DNA from: Okeania hirsuta
Lineage (GTDB): Bacteria > Cyanobacteriota > Cyanobacteriia > Cyanobacteriales > Microcoleaceae
Length of the DNA stretch: 54,222 nucleotides
Assembly: GCF_003838195.1 (NCBI RefSeq)
Contig: NZ_RCBY01000024.1
Location: forward strand, 1-54,222
Direction of reading: 5' to 3'
The notes under the pieces were generated by a model. That model made no database searches and had not been told where the DNA came from. It saw nothing but the letters and a program-made list of their open reading frames with translations. The position numbers and the translations under genes were made by a program. Of this stretch, positions 37,152 to 47,935 are shown in pieces. Every line of letters starts with the position of its first letter. Within the stretch, counting starts at the first letter, position 1.

Positions 37152-38540
37152 TTAAATGGTTACTCCTTCTTGGCGAGCAGCATGGGCCACTGCTCCTGCC
37201 ACAGCAGTAGCGACCCTAGTATCAAAGACCGAAGGAATAATATGTTCTTTGTCTAGATCTGAAGCTTTGACTAATGAGGCGATCGCTCTAGCAGCTTCTA
37301 AATACATTGTAGATGTCAGGGTAGTGGCCCGACAATCTAAGGCACCGCGAAATATACCGGGAAATGCCAAAACATTATTAATTTGATTTGGGTAATCACT
37401 GCGACCTGTGGCCATGACTGCCACATCTCCTGTAATTAACTCTGGTTGTATTTCTGGAATAGGATTAGCCATAGCAAATACTATAGGGTCTTTAGCCATA
37501 GAACGGACCATTTCTGGGGTAACAACCCCTGGAGCACTGACACCTAAAAATACATCAGCGTCTACCAAAGCATCTGCTAGAGTACCTGAAGATTCAACAG
37601 CAAATTCTTGTTTTTCTGGGTTTAAACCTGTACGACCTTTTGATACTATACCTTTAGAGTCACATAAATAAATTTTATTGGCCCCTGCTTTGCGTAACAA
37701 ACGAGCGATCGCTATTCCTGCAGCACCAGCTCCATTAATTACAATACGAATATCTTCTATAGATTTTTTGACCAACTTTAAAGCATTAATCAATGCAGCT
37801 AAACTAACTATTGCAGTACCGTGTTGGTCATCATGAAATACTGGAATGTCTAATATTTGGCGTAGTTTGGCTTCTATTTCAAAACAACGGGGGGCAGCAA
37901 TATCTTCTAAGTTTACTCCTCCAAATACAGGAGCAATATTTTTAACTGTTTCGATAATAGCATCAGTGTCTTGAGTAGCGAGACAGACCGGAAAGGCATC
38001 TACTCCAGCAAATTCTTTAAATAGCATTGCCTTACCTTCCATTACTGGTAAAGCTCCTCCTGGGCCTAAATTACCTAATCCTAAAACTGCACTACCATCT
38101 GTAACAATGGCAACTGTATTTTGTTTAATGGTAAGTTGATAGATTTGTTCGGGGTCTTCTGCAATTGCTTTAGATATTCTGCCTACTCCTGGGGTATAGG
38201 CCATTGATAGGTCAGATTGAGACTTTAGTGGTATTTTACCTTGGACTGTTATTTTACCACCACGATGTAAATTGAAGGTGCGGTCGTAGACATCAACTAC
38301 TTTTATTTCTGTTAATGCTTTAACCGCTTGGACGATTTTCTCCGAATGTTCGGTACTATAGGCATCGACTGTAATTTCTCTAAGTGTAATTCGGCGACTT
38401 TGCTCTAGTAAGTTAATGTGGCCTATATTGCCTCCTTCTGATGCGATAGCTTGGGTAACGCTGGCCAACATTCCGGTGCGGTTAGGAGTTTCGAGGCGAA
38501 TTGTTAGACTAAATGAAGGATTAGGTGTTAGTTCTACCAT
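37152..38540 (-). CDS. NAD(P)-dependent malic enzyme with N-terminal ACT domain
   Basis: Malic enzyme decarboxylates malate to pyruvate, yielding NAD(P)H and CO2. This 462-aa protein has an ACT regulatory domain at residues 1-85 (LETPNRTGMLASVTQAIASE), then the malic enzyme core. The core has DLSMAYTPGVGRISKAIAED, VTDGSAVLGLGNLGPGGALP, EGKAMLFKEFAGVDAFPVCL, EDIAAPRCFEIE, FHDDQHGTAIVSLAAL, and Rossmann motif VINGAGAAGIAIARLLRKAG. The ACT fusion implies control by an amino acid or similar small ligand (inference). A terminator follows. The coenzyme preference cannot be stated from sequence with certainty. Confidence 0.93.
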   Translation of the reverse strand: MVELTPNPSFSLTIRLETPNRTGMLASVTQAIASEGGNIGHINLLEQSRRITLREITVDAYSTEHSEKIVQAVKALTEIKVVDVYDRTFNLHRGGKITVQGKIPLKSQSDLSMAYTPGVGRISKAIAEDPEQIYQLTIKQNTVAIVTDGSAVLGLGNLGPGGALPVMEGKAMLFKEFAGVDAFPVCLATQDTDAIIETVKNIAPVFGGVNLEDIAAPRCFEIEAKLRQILDIPVFHDDQHGTAIVSLAALINALKLVKKSIEDIRIVINGAGAAGIAIARLLRKAGANKIYLCDSKGIVSKGRTGLNPEKQEFAVESSGTLADALVDADVFLGVSAPGVVTPEMVRSMAKDPIVFAMANPIPEIQPELITGDVAVMATGRSDYPNQINNVLAFPGIFRGALDCRATTLTSTMYLEAARAIASLVKASDLDKEHIIPSVFDTRVATAVAGAVAHAARQEGVTI

Positions 38541-38668
38541 GTTAGGTTTGTTCTAGGTTTTGAGTTCTAGATTTTAGTGTCATCGTAGTTAATATTAAGT
38601 TGCGATTTAGCATTTCTTCGGTTTAGTCAGGATTTTCTTCATTTCTTCATTTCTGGTTTTTTCTATTA

Positions 38669-38810
<142 letters not shown>

Positions 38811-39048
38811 CCACAAAAAAATCGTCTAACAAAGTTGACTAAAATATAGTTATTCTCCAAGAGTAGGGAACAGGGAACAGGGAAGAAGAAAAAAACGAAT
38901 ATAGAAGATTTTTTCTATTAGTTATGAATATAAATTCATCTGATCGCCTGGGAGTCAGATTAATATTTCCTGACTGATATATTCTACTAAGTCACACTTA
39001 AAAAAATCACTAAATTCTCTAGAGTTGGAAGCTGAATATTAGTAAGCA

Positions 39049-39171
39049 TTTCCTGCGGAATGCTGCGCAAACAGCTATTAGCAGTCAGCTATCAGCTTTT
39101 ATTTGAATCAAGCAAAGACTAAGGTTAGCTGACATAAATATTTCATTTCCTGCGGAATACTGCGCAAACAT
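39049..39171. repeat. TTTCCTGCGGAATGCTGCGCAAA repeats (two copies)
   Basis: Near-identical 27-28 bp units occur at 39049-39076 and 39145-39171. Inverted copies occur at 43865-43892 and 52401-52427. Each contains partly self-complementary TGCGGAATGCTGCGCA. Confidence 0.7.
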
Positions 39172-39483
39172 ATTTCAGTCCTTGACTACTAATTCCTTCT
39201 TCCAAGATAATGAGTTAATAACTCATAGCTGATAGCTGATAGCTGATGGCTAAATGCTTACTAATATTAGTTTCTATCTTTGTAGTTTTTCCCTGTTCTC
39301 TAATATCCGAAACTCGTGTATCTTTAATTTGAAAATTCCTATATTTATTTACCGAATAATTAAGGTTTAAAGCCTCTCTTTTAAAGGAGAAAAAATAAAA
39401 AATTTTCCTTTGATTCAATCCTCTTTCTTTGAGGGAGAGGTAATTATCAATTATCCATTATCCATTATCCATTATTGAATGTT

Positions 39484-40701
39484 ATGTTTTTAAAACTAAG
39501 GCTAAAAAAAATCATCAAATTATCTATAGTAGGAAGCTTAATATTAGTTTCTATGTCTATAGATGTCAAAAAAGTTAGAAGTTTTTGTGGCTTTTTTGTG
39601 GCAAAAGTTGATGCTGAAATGTTTAATAACCGCTCACAAGTGGCGATCGCTCATCAAGACAATCAAACAACTTACAGTTTAGCTTTTGATTATAAGGGGG
39701 AACCTGAAGAGTTTGCTCTGATTTTACCAGTACCAGTTGTACTCAAAAAGCAAGATGTAAAAGTTATTTCACCAAAACTTTTTCAACGCTTAGATGATTT
39801 TACTGCTCCTAGGTTAGTTGAATATCATTCTTATAAGGGTTATGACGAAGACGGTGCTTATAGAGGTAGATATGAGGCAGATATAGGTAGATATCCCCGT
39901 CAAAATGTAAGAGTTATAGAAAGCTTCACGGCGGGAGAATATGATATTGTTATTTTAAGTGCAACAGAGTCTAATTCTTTGGAAAGTTGGTTAAGGGAAA
40001 ATCAGTATAAAATTCCTAGAGGTGCTGCTAAATATCTGAAACCTTATATTAATAAGAAACTTTTCTTTTTTGTGGTAAGGGTTAACTTAGAAGCACAAGA
40101 AAAACTAGGTTTTCAAAATTTAAGACCTCTTCAGTTTACTGTTAAGAATTATCCTCAGATTATGTTACCTTTTCAATTGGGAAAAATTAACTCAGAGGAT
40201 ACTCTGAATATCGTCGTTTATTTTTTGAGTAAAACTGGTCGTGCTGAAGTTAATAATTATGAAAATGTGGTGATTCCTAGTAACTTTGATGTGCCACTAA
40301 ATATAGAGTCAAAATTTGGCGAATTTTATCGAGAATTGTTGACTTCAACTATTCAAGCTACAAGAAAAGAAATTGTAGTTATAGAATATGCTTGGGATAC
40401 AGGTTTTTGTGACCCGTGTAATACAATACCGTTAGATTCTCAAGAGTTGAATGAGTTGGGTATGAATCACGAACAAGCATTTATCACTAGATTACATTTA
40501 CAGTATGCAAAGAACACTTATAATCAAGATTTAGAATTTACGATTACCTCCGATAAAACTCTCTATCAAGGAAGATATGTATTGTTACCAATTAAATACA
40601 ATGAAGGTAGCGATGATTTTAACGACAAAGTTAAAATTAAAAATCCTTCCGGCAAAGTTATTTCGGAGGTTGAACTAAAAAAAATATTTGAAAAGTTTTA
40701 G
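39484..40701 (+). CDS. DUF2330 exported protein
   Basis: From the ATG at 39484 the protein has a signal-like hydrophobic segment (IIKLSIVGSLILVSMS). The conserved DUF2330 start CGFFVAKVDAEMFNNRSQVA follows, and the blocks EFALILPVPVVLKKQDV, TAPRLVEYHSY, VRVIESFTAGEYDIVILSA and ESWLRENQYKIPRGA. DUF2330 proteins are widespread secreted proteins without known function. The N-terminal Cys after the signal is a possible lipid or disulfide site. A TTG three codons upstream is the alternative start. No partner gene is obvious. Confidence 0.88.
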   Translation: MFLKLRLKKIIKLSIVGSLILVSMSIDVKKVRSFCGFFVAKVDAEMFNNRSQVAIAHQDNQTTYSLAFDYKGEPEEFALILPVPVVLKKQDVKVISPKLFQRLDDFTAPRLVEYHSYKGYDEDGAYRGRYEADIGRYPRQNVRVIESFTAGEYDIVILSATESNSLESWLRENQYKIPRGAAKYLKPYINKKLFFFVVRVNLEAQEKLGFQNLRPLQFTVKNYPQIMLPFQLGKINSEDTLNIVVYFLSKTGRAEVNNYENVVIPSNFDVPLNIESKFGEFYRELLTSTIQATRKEIVVIEYAWDTGFCDPCNTIPLDSQELNELGMNHEQAFITRLHLQYAKNTYNQDLEFTITSDKTLYQGRYVLLPIKYNEGSDDFNDKVKIKNPSGKVISEVELKKIFEKF

Positions 40702-40731
40702 ATATCAAAAGTATCTAACTGGATGGAAAAA

Positions 40732-41154
40732 TTAATCTAGATTTTGATTGGATAAGTCTATAGGAAAAATTTTACACATCATATACTGTGGTAAAAATTC
40801 TTGGGTTTGATCAAGACAGTCTCCAAATGTTTCCTCTTCGTGATTCTGAGAATTAATCTCCTCTGTTTCTTTCAATGGATTGACACAAATAGCAAGTTTG
40901 CCTACTCCTCCCATTAAAGACATTACTCGATTTTTGAGACTGTCAATATCTTGAATTAGTCGATCTGCATCTAATATAGAAGGAGCGATAATAAAAAAAG
41001 TTTTGACTCCAAGGGAGTCGGGAGCAAAGCCAAAACTACATTCACCTAATAAGGATTGAGTGGAAAGACTTAAAGATTCATAGAAAAGATTAATGAGTGT
41101 TTGATAAAAAGATTCACTTAGGGAATGATCGTCAAAAGTCGGCTTAGATAACAT
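40732..41154 (-). CDS. Hypothetical cyanobacterial protein
   Basis: This 140-aa protein, taken from the ATG at 41154 (GAGG 9 bases upstream), starts MLSKPTFDDHSLSESFYQTL. It continues with helical and mixed segments (SFGFAPDSLGVKTFFIIAPS, VMSLMGGVGKLAICVNPLKE) and an acidic stretch before PQYMMCKIFPIDLSNQNLD. It has no signal or membrane segment. Codon usage and a good ribosome-binding site support expression. I do not recognise the family. It converges with the DUF2330 gene (30 bp between stops). Confidence 0.65.
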   Translation of the reverse strand: MLSKPTFDDHSLSESFYQTLINLFYESLSLSTQSLLGECSFGFAPDSLGVKTFFIIAPSILDADRLIQDIDSLKNRVMSLMGGVGKLAICVNPLKETEEINSQNHEEETFGDCLDQTQEFLPQYMMCKIFPIDLSNQNLD

Positions 41155-41672
41155 AATTAATGTCCTCAAGTATTATTACCTACCATCTTAACATTTCTTA
41201 AAATGGTACGCTTATATTTTTTTTATATTCATTATTAAAATTACAAAACTATAAGATAATTATTGCTAATCTAAATATCTCAAGTCAAATTGGAGATTCT
41301 ACATCCAGAATCCATATAAATTCAAAAACTACACTTATACTACACTTGAAATACTAGCAGCCAAGAAAAATTAATTGGATTAGATAAGTATCTGTGCCAA
41401 ATTAATTTAACATTTAATCGAGGTATAAAATACTAAATCTGGGAACAGAAAATATATCTGAATACTAAATCTATTTATTATCCCCTAATTACCTAAATTT
41501 CAATTTTTTTGAAAATCACCCTAGTCTGGCATATTTTGTATGAGTAGTAAATCTACAAATGATTTTACCTACCTACTTAAATATTCAGAATTAGTCTATC
41601 AGATATCAGTACTTTTTTCCACAGCAGAAAGTTATTATCTATAAAAGTTTAAAATCTTCAACATTAAACATA
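41155..41672. other. Gap upstream of argS
   Basis: It holds a weak element-like stretch (41385-41580) related to 52723-53032. Promoters for the two divergent genes are presumed here but not identified. Confidence 0.55.
41385..41580. repeat. TAAGTA...TACCTACCTACTTAA repeat (copy 1)
   Basis: It starts TAAGTATCTGTGCCAAATTAA and ends GATTTTACCTACCTACTTAA. The same two end sequences flank 52723-53032. The ends are only partly inverted, so an element is suspected but not shown. Confidence 0.5.
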
Positions 41673-43433
41673 ATGATTAACTCTACTCTTGAACAACTCA
41701 AAAGTAAATTCGACAAAGCTATAGTTGCTGCTTTTGGTCAAGATTTAGCCAATACAGATCCAATGGTCGTTCCAGCTAGTAATCCCAAATTTGGAGATTA
41801 TCAATGTAACGTAGCAATGTCTTTAGCTAAGAAATTAAAGGATAAACCAAGGGCGATCGCTACTCAAATTATTGAAAAGCTGGATATTACGGATATATGT
41901 AAGCCTCCAGAAATTGCTGGACCAGGATTTATCAATATTACCCTCAAACCAGAATATATAGAAGTTAATTTACAACAGATTATCAAAAATGAACGACTTA
42001 ATATTCCCCCGACAAAAAATCCACAGCGAGTTGTCATTGATTTTTCTAGTCCCAATATTGCGAAAGAAATGCACGTTGGACATTTACGTTCAACAATTAT
42101 TGGAGATTCTTTGGCAAGGGTTCTAGAATTTCAGGGACATGATGTACTTAGGTTAAATCATGTGGGAGACTGGGGTACTCAGTTTGGAATGTTAATTACT
42201 TATTTACGAGAAGCTTTTCCAGAAGCTTTAAAAACTGCTGATGTTTTAGATATAGGAGATTTAGTTGCTTTTTATCGGAAGGCAAAAAAAAGGTTTGATG
42301 AGGATGAAATTTTTAAGGAAAAATCGAGGGAAGAAGTAGTAAATTTGCAAGCTGGTGCAGAGGATAGTCGTTATGCTTGGCAACTTTTATGTAATCAATC
42401 TCGCCGGGAATTTCAAGTTATTTATGACTTACTTGATATTGAGTTAAATGAGCGGGGAGAATCTTTTTATAATTCTATGTTGCCTGGGGTTGTGGAAGAA
42501 TTAAATAAGTTAAGTTTATTGGAGGAAAATAATGGTGCTCAATGTGTATTTTTGGAGGGATTTACTAATAAGGAAGGCGAGCGTTTACCATTAATTGTAC
42601 AAAAATCTGATGGTGGTTATAATTATGCAACTACTGATTTAGCTGCTTTATGTCATCGGATTGAAAAAGAGGGTGCAAAGCGATTAATTTACGTTACGGA
42701 TGCTGGTCAAGCTAATCATTTTGCTCAAGTTTGGCAAGTGGCAAAACGTGCTGGTTGGATTCCAGAAAATGTGGAAGTTGTTCATGTTTCTTTTGGTTTG
42801 GTATTAGGAGAAGATGGGAAGAAGTTAAAGACTCGTTCTGGGGAAACTGTCAGGTTAAAAGAGTTATTAGATGAGGCTATAAATCGGGCGCGGAATGATT
42901 TGAAAAAGAGGCTGGAAGAGGAGAATCGTTCGGAGAGTGATGAGTTTATTGAAAATATAGCTAAAGTTGTTGGTTTGAGTGCGGTTAAGTATGCAGATTT
43001 GAGTCAAAATCGGAATAGTAATTATGTGTTTAGTTTTGATAAAATGTTGGCTTTGAATGGAAATACTGCTCCTTATTTATTATATGCTTATGTGCGGGTT
43101 CAAGGAATTGCTCGGAAGGGAGAAATTGAGTTTGAAAATTTGAGAGAGAATGGCAAAATCATCTTGAAAGATGAGCAAGAGTTGGTGTTAGGAAAACATC
43201 TATTGTTGTTGAATGAAGTGTTAAATATGGTAGCTGTTGAACTGTTGCCTAATCGTCTTTGTGAATATTTATATGAATTGAGTGGAAAGTTTAATCAATT
43301 TTTTGAGAATTGCCCAGTGTTAACTTCAGAAGAACCTTTGCGTACTTCTAGATTATTGTTGTGTTACTTGACAGCTATAACTCTAAAGTTGGGATTATCT
43401 TTGCTGGGAATTTCTGTTTTAGAAAGAATGTGA
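41673..43433 (+). CDS. argS: Arginyl-tRNA synthetase
   Basis: ArgRS charges tRNA-Arg. This 586-aa class I synthetase has the N-terminal Add-1 domain ([20 protein letters not shown]), the HIGH-type motif in [20 protein letters not shown], and [33 protein letters not shown] and [19 protein letters not shown] (KMSKS-equivalent loop) follow. The C-terminal DALR anticodon-binding domain ends in [14 protein letters not shown]. All elements are intact and length is normal. Its last 24 bases and the stop are copied in a 47-bp tandem repeat that continues past the gene. Confidence 0.97.
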   Translation: MINSTLEQLKSKFDKAIVAAFGQDLANTDPMVVPASNPKFGDYQCNVAMSLAKKLKDKPRAIATQIIEKLDITDICKPPEIAGPGFINITLKPEYIEVNLQQIIKNERLNIPPTKNPQRVVIDFSSPNIAKEMHVGHLRSTIIGDSLARVLEFQGHDVLRLNHVGDWGTQFGMLITYLREAFPEALKTADVLDIGDLVAFYRKAKKRFDEDEIFKEKSREEVVNLQAGAEDSRYAWQLLCNQSRREFQVIYDLLDIELNERGESFYNSMLPGVVEELNKLSLLEENNGAQCVFLEGFTNKEGERLPLIVQKSDGGYNYATTDLAALCHRIEKEGAKRLIYVTDAGQANHFAQVWQVAKRAGWIPENVEVVHVSFGLVLGEDGKKLKTRSGETVRLKELLDEAINRARNDLKKRLEEENRSESDEFIENIAKVVGLSAVKYADLSQNRNSNYVFSFDKMLALNGNTAPYLLYAYVRVQGIARKGEIEFENLRENGKIILKDEQELVLGKHLLLLNEVLNMVAVELLPNRLCEYLYELSGKFNQFFENCPVLTSEEPLRTSRLLLCYLTAITLKLGLSLLGISVLERM

Positions 43434-43503
43434 TTTATCAGTATTCAGCTATCATTATTTCTGTTTTAGAAAGAATGTAATTTATCGGTATTTAGCTATC
43501 ATT
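43410..43503 (+). repeat. 47-bp tandem duplication at the argS 3' end
   Basis: Units starting at 43410 and 43457 share ATTTCTGTTTTAGAAAGAAT and GCTATCATT. The first contains the final ISVLERM codons and stop of argS; the second repeats them outside the gene. Confidence 0.85.
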
Positions 43504-44246
43504 TATTAACTCTTAACTGATGATAGCTTTTGGCGAAATTAAGTTTAAATCAGTATTCAGAGACTGAATGATAATTGAAAGTCTGGATAAAAATACATCA
43601 AACTATAACAGGGAACAGGGAAAACCGGATCTGAGAACAGTGGGAAAAACATTGCCTAGTTTAAGATTCATCAGTCTATGTCTTAACCGCTCTGGCTATT
43701 GCTATAAATACTACCTATAGGACTACCTCTATATTTTTTCACCAAGAATTATATTGACTAATGTGCCAAATTCGTCTTTCATTTTTATGGCTGACTTCTA
43801 ATAACTGAATGCTGAATGCTTACTGTACTTCACAAACTTCGGTAAGACCTGATTTATTAACTGAGCTGTTTGCGCAGCATTCCGCAGGAAAACTCTTATG
43901 CTATCTAGGTCTCATAAATTTCTACTTTACTGGCCTACAATCAGAAATTCAGCCTCTTAATATTTACTTTATAAATCAGTTCTAAAACTTCTGATTTTCT
44001 ATCTAAAAGGTGTATTATAATTACAGGTAGATACGATTGTATGCTCTACCAAAAAATCATGAAACTAGGTTAATAATATTAATATTCTCTTAGTTAAAAA
44101 TTTCATTATTAACTGAATCGATTAATTTAACATTCTGCAATTGGGAAAACAGTCAGGAGTGCAAGTATTAAATCACCCAATTCATGGGTGCTAAATCTAC
44201 ACCTCAATCAAGTTTGGTAACTATACATTAGCTTCACTATATAATC
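43504..44246. other. Gap between argS and CheY-like gene
   Basis: It contains the GGGAACAGTGGGAAAAACATT block near 43640 (related to 36700), a TTTGCGCAGCATTCCGCAGG unit at 43865-43892, and a CACCCAATTCATGGGTG hairpin near 44174. No gene is seen. Confidence 0.6.
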
Positions 44247-44729
44247 ATGGTAAAAAAAACAGTCTTAATCGTAGATGACTGCGAAATTGTCAGAAAACTC
44301 GGTTCACACTTTCTTACTAAGATGGGATTAAATATTATACTGGCAAGTGATGGTTTAGAAGCACTAGAAAAAATCAAACTAGAACATCCTGATTTAGTGC
44401 TTTTAGACATTATTATGCCAAAAATGAATGGCTATTCAGTTTGTCGTCAAATTAAATCAGAACCTAAAATTATGAATATACCTGTAGTTTTTTTCTCTAG
44501 TAAAAACAAAGAAGTTGATGTATATTGGGCGATGAAACAAGGGGCTAATGGCTATATAAGCAAACCTATAAAAAAATCTGAGTTAATGGCAATAATGGCA
44601 AGGTTTAATATCATTGCCAATGTGAATCCTAAATATAGTGACCAGTTTCTTTATAAACAGGGTTGTATCAGAATTTTATCCCCAGAAATAGAATCTAAGT
44701 CTAATTGTTATGAATTTTGTACAACTTAA
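44247..44729 (+). CDS. CheY-like response regulator
   Basis: This 160-aa single-domain receiver has the acidic pair Asp10/Asp11 (VLIVDDCE), phospho-acceptor Asp54 in LVLLDIIMPKMNGYSVCRQI, Ser in FFSSKNKEVD and Lys106 in GYISKPIKKSE. The pattern is close to PilH/CheY-type regulators of twitching and phototaxis systems. A 45-residue C-terminal tail without recognised domain follows, rich in Ser/Asn with three Cys. No histidine kinase is nearby, so the partner is unknown. Confidence 0.9.
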   Translation: MVKKTVLIVDDCEIVRKLGSHFLTKMGLNIILASDGLEALEKIKLEHPDLVLLDIIMPKMNGYSVCRQIKSEPKIMNIPVVFFSSKNKEVDVYWAMKQGANGYISKPIKKSELMAIMARFNIIANVNPKYSDQFLYKQGCIRILSPEIESKSNCYEFCTT

Positions 44730-45874
44730 TTTGCCAATAAGTTGCTCGAAAAATTGACAGCTAATCAATTAAGCAAAGATTTATTCAGGATTTAGATTTA
44801 AAATATTAACAGTGAATTAAATCCTTGAGGACATAAGAAACAAAGTAAGATAATTGGAGAGTTTTTATTGTTGAAAAATGATTTGATTACAGGGAGCGTC
44901 TCAAGATGAATATTCAAACTCTAAATTAATTGATATACAGCAATTAGCACTTTAACTATAAGCTTTTTCGCTTTTCTAGACCGGGCTTGTTGGAGTGAGT
45001 TGGTTGATATACAGCAATCTTATTTGAGTTGTGAGATATTGTAGACTTTAGGGAATGAGAAACACCGAAGCAATAAAATTATTTTTTTTCTTTTGGGTTT
45101 AATACCCTGCCTTCTACACAGTGTTTATAATAGAGTTGTTGGGAATTAAGCTAAAAAAATGGCTAAAACCCTTATTAGTCAAAGTTTATAGCGTTTTTCA
45201 GTCCTAAGATACTGAAAACCTTATAGAATAAGCCTTTGAGCATTGTTCAATTTTTATTTCCCAACAACTCTAATTGCTTGGAGTTTGAGTCCCCATCTAC
45301 TTTTTCCTTTTTCCTTCTTGCTTCTTGCCTCTTCAACAAGAATGATTTACAGCGCTTTTCATATTGATGAACCACATCGTCATAATCACGCCCCCTGTAG
45401 GGATGTTCCATGGAACGTCTCTACTGTGGTCTACCGAAATGAAAACCGCTGTAGGATTGCTATATATAGTCTTTTTCAGTTCAATGAGAGACAAAACTTA
45501 GAGTTTTAGGTAATAAAAATTTACTCCTCTACCTGCATGATATATTTCGATGAAACTTACTGTCAAAAAATGTACTGAGATTTTAGTCGAAAAAAGCTTA
45601 TAGAATAAAGCTTTAAGATTGAATATAATTTGGTCTTTTATCTATATATTGAAATTAGATAACAGCCAAATTATACTAGATTAATAAGGTACTCGGTCAT
45701 AAATAGATTCATTTTTTTATTTACGAAAAACTAATTAACCTGAATTCAGGATAAATTAAAAGCCTGATTCTATAGTTGCTAATTCTACCATCCGCTCAAC
45801 ATGATTATATAGTTTCAGATTATTCCAGGTTAAATAACTGCTCTTAATCCGAACTGACGTTAATTACACTTTTA
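44730..45874. other. 1.1-kb gap with decayed repeats
   Basis: It holds a GGGTTTAATACCCTGCC motif near 45098 (related to 203-326). A palindromic TGTTCCATGGAACG inside GTAGGGA...TCTCTAC near 45395-45422 and a GTGGTCTACCGAAATGAAAACCGCTGT end at 45428-45454 follow. The open frame over 45243-45509 is made of these repeats. No gene is supported. Confidence 0.65.
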
Positions 45875-46780
45875 TTAGTAAAAGACACTTAAATGTAAAT
45901 TTTGAGAAATTAGCTCTAAGAGAAATAAACCTACTACAGAATTTCCTTGTTTATCTAGAGGAGGACTATAGCAAACAATTATTCCTGTACTAGGAACTAC
46001 TCCCAAAACAATTCCACTTACACCAGACTTAATTGGAATTCCTATTTTTACAGCATAACAACTTGATGCTTCATACAAACCACAGGTAGTCATTAGCGCT
46101 TTAACTGCACAACAGTGTTTTTTCCACTTAGAGTAAGGATATTTTACTAACAACATTCCTAGATTAGCAAAATCAAAAATTGTGCCAGATAAACAACAGA
46201 TTTGATTATAAGTATCTAGAGCAATTTTCGAGTCTTGAATATAACCAGCTTCTACCAATTTTGCAGCTATAACTTGATTATTATGATTAGGTAAAGACCC
46301 AACAGAAGCTAATATATTTGTATCTAAAAATAATTGACATTTTCCATACTTGTTAAGCCAAGAACAAAAATTTTCACAGCGCTCTTGAGCAGTATTTCCT
46401 GGTAGTAAAGATGATAAAGTGATCGCTCCACTATTAATCATTGGATTTCTTGGCCATCCACCATCAACTTCCAGTTGTTCTAAAGAATTGAAAGGCTTTT
46501 CTGAAGATTCTATTCCTACTCTTTTAAATACAAAATCACTGCCAAATTCACATAATAAGTACAAGAGTAAAAAAGGTTTAATTGCACTCATTAGAGGCAA
46601 CTTTATGTCTACATGACCTAATGAGATAATCTGATTTTCAATACTTTGTAAAACTATGGCAAAATTCTTGGGGTTAACTTCAGCAAGTGAAGGAATATAA
46701 GTAGGTAAATTACCTAGTTTGGTTTTAGTTAATCCTGTTTCTACCCAAGCTGCTAATTGTTGTTTGTCAATGGCTAACAT
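45875..46780 (-). CDS. glsA: Glutaminase
   Basis: Glutaminase hydrolyses glutamine to glutamate and ammonium. This 301-aa protein matches the serine-dependent glutaminase family. It has the catalytic SxxK in LPLMSAIKPFLLL (Ser65, Lys68), WPRNPMINSGAITL with the substrate Asn, YNQICCLSG and GIPIKSGVSGIVLGVVPSTG near the end. The residues around SxxK differ from the common QSISK, but the catalytic Ser and Lys are kept. The Cys content is high. It is convergent with nothing close and lies upstream of repeats; the SDR gene at 46977 diverges from it. Confidence 0.9.
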   Translation of the reverse strand: MLAIDKQQLAAWVETGLTKTKLGNLPTYIPSLAEVNPKNFAIVLQSIENQIISLGHVDIKLPLMSAIKPFLLLYLLCEFGSDFVFKRVGIESSEKPFNSLEQLEVDGGWPRNPMINSGAITLSSLLPGNTAQERCENFCSWLNKYGKCQLFLDTNILASVGSLPNHNNQVIAAKLVEAGYIQDSKIALDTYNQICCLSGTIFDFANLGMLLVKYPYSKWKKHCCAVKALMTTCGLYEASSCYAVKIGIPIKSGVSGIVLGVVPSTGIIVCYSPPLDKQGNSVVGLFLLELISQNLHLSVFY

Positions 46781-46800
46781 TATTAAATTATGATCGGGTT

Positions 46801-46920
46801 TTATTATCTTTTTATTTATGGGTTTAATTCCCCACCGTCTACAGGGTGTCTACAATTAGTTGAGGGTTGAGGTTTGAGTCCCCATCCACTTTTTCCTTCT
46901 TCCTTCTTCCTTCTTCAATG
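46801..46920. repeat. GGGTTTAATTCCCCACCGTC repeat
   Basis: The region between the divergent glsA and SDR genes contains GGGTTTAATTCCCCACCGTCT, ACAGGGTGTCTAC and a CTTCTTCC tract, a variant of the dispersed repeat at 203-326. Confidence 0.6.
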
Positions 46921-46976
46921 TGATTTATAACAGATTTTAATTATAATAATAGCTAAGTAAAAAATATATATAACTG

Positions 46977-47666
46977 ATGAAAAAGGTCATTGTTATTACA
47001 GGTATCAGCCGTGGTTTAGGTAAAGCTATGACTGATGAATTTATTAGGTTAGGTCATACTATTATCGGTTGTGCTCGTTCTGCATCTGCTGTTGAAAAAT
47101 TAACTACTAAATATGGTAATCCACATCAGTTTACTTCTGTGAATGTAGCAGATGAAAATTCTGTGCGAGAGTGGGTAACTAAAACATTAAGTCATTATTC
47201 ACCGCCAGATTTATTAATAAATAATGCCGCTATAATTAATCAACCAGGGTCTGTTTGGGAAGTTGATAGTGAGGAATTTTCCCAATTAATTGATATTAAT
47301 ATTAAGGGTGTGGCAAATGTGATGCGTCATTTTCTCCCCGCTATGATTTCTAGAAAGAGCGGAATAATTGTTAATTTTAGTTCTGGGTGGGGACGTTCCA
47401 CTTCTCCACAAGTTGGACCTTATTGTGCTTCAAAATGGGCAATTGAGGGTTTGACTCGTACTTTAGCCCAAGAATTACCATCAGGAATGGCCGCTATTCC
47501 TCTCAACCCTGGAGTTATTCATACTGATATGTTAGATATTTGTTTTGGGGAGGCAGCAAAGTCTTGTACTCCTGTGCAGTCTTGGGTAAAGAAAGCTGTT
47601 CCTTTTTTGTTGAAGTTGAAACCTAGTGATAATGGAATGCCTTTAACTGTTGCTTGCCAGAGCTGA
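46977..47666 (+). CDS. Short-chain dehydrogenase/reductase (SDR)
   Basis: This 229-aa classical SDR has the cofactor motif TGISRGLGKAM (TGxxxGxG), LLINNAAI (NNAG-type), active-site Ser in FSSGWGR, and catalytic YCASK, followed by NPGVIHTDM. The Arg in CARSA just after strand 2 suggests NADPH use (inference). It has no signal or membrane segment. The substrate is not indicated by context; the gene stands alone, divergent from glutaminase. Confidence 0.9.
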   Translation: MKKVIVITGISRGLGKAMTDEFIRLGHTIIGCARSASAVEKLTTKYGNPHQFTSVNVADENSVREWVTKTLSHYSPPDLLINNAAIINQPGSVWEVDSEEFSQLIDINIKGVANVMRHFLPAMISRKSGIIVNFSSGWGRSTSPQVGPYCASKWAIEGLTRTLAQELPSGMAAIPLNPGVIHTDMLDICFGEAAKSCTPVQSWVKKAVPFLLKLKPSDNGMPLTVACQS

Positions 47667-47742
47667 AAAACATAGACTACCCTAGACAAATATCTACGAA
47701 ATGTCTATATTTTTGCGCCATTAATTTGTGTTATTATTACTT

Positions 47743-47935
47743 ATGTCTGCTAAGACCAGAGGATTTTAGCAACTATTATGGAGTGTTTTGCACTCGACTT
47801 TTCACGTCTGACAAAAACCCCAGAGGGAATCCTATACTCAATGTAATCTGTTTGAGCGGAACATTAACCTTCTTTGCCAGTAGACTTGTGGACAGGTGAG
47901 CCGTAAAATCGCTCTTAGTCACTGATGAAGGGCGT
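47743..47935 (+). pseudogene. Possible degraded transposase fragment
   Basis: From ATG at 47743 the frame reads MSAKTRGF, then QLLWSVLHSTFHV, then QKPQRESYTQCNLFERNINL and TCGQVSRKIALSH, each broken by a TAG or TGA. The continuity across several stops and the R/K/C-rich style suggest a decayed coding sequence, perhaps a transposase N-terminus. No catalytic motifs remain, so this is uncertain. Confidence 0.35.

Noticed and set aside
45243-45509. 88-codon open frame
   Set aside because: It consists of dispersed repeat pieces (CTTCTTGCC tract, palindrome, GCGGT end) found elsewhere in non-coding DNA.
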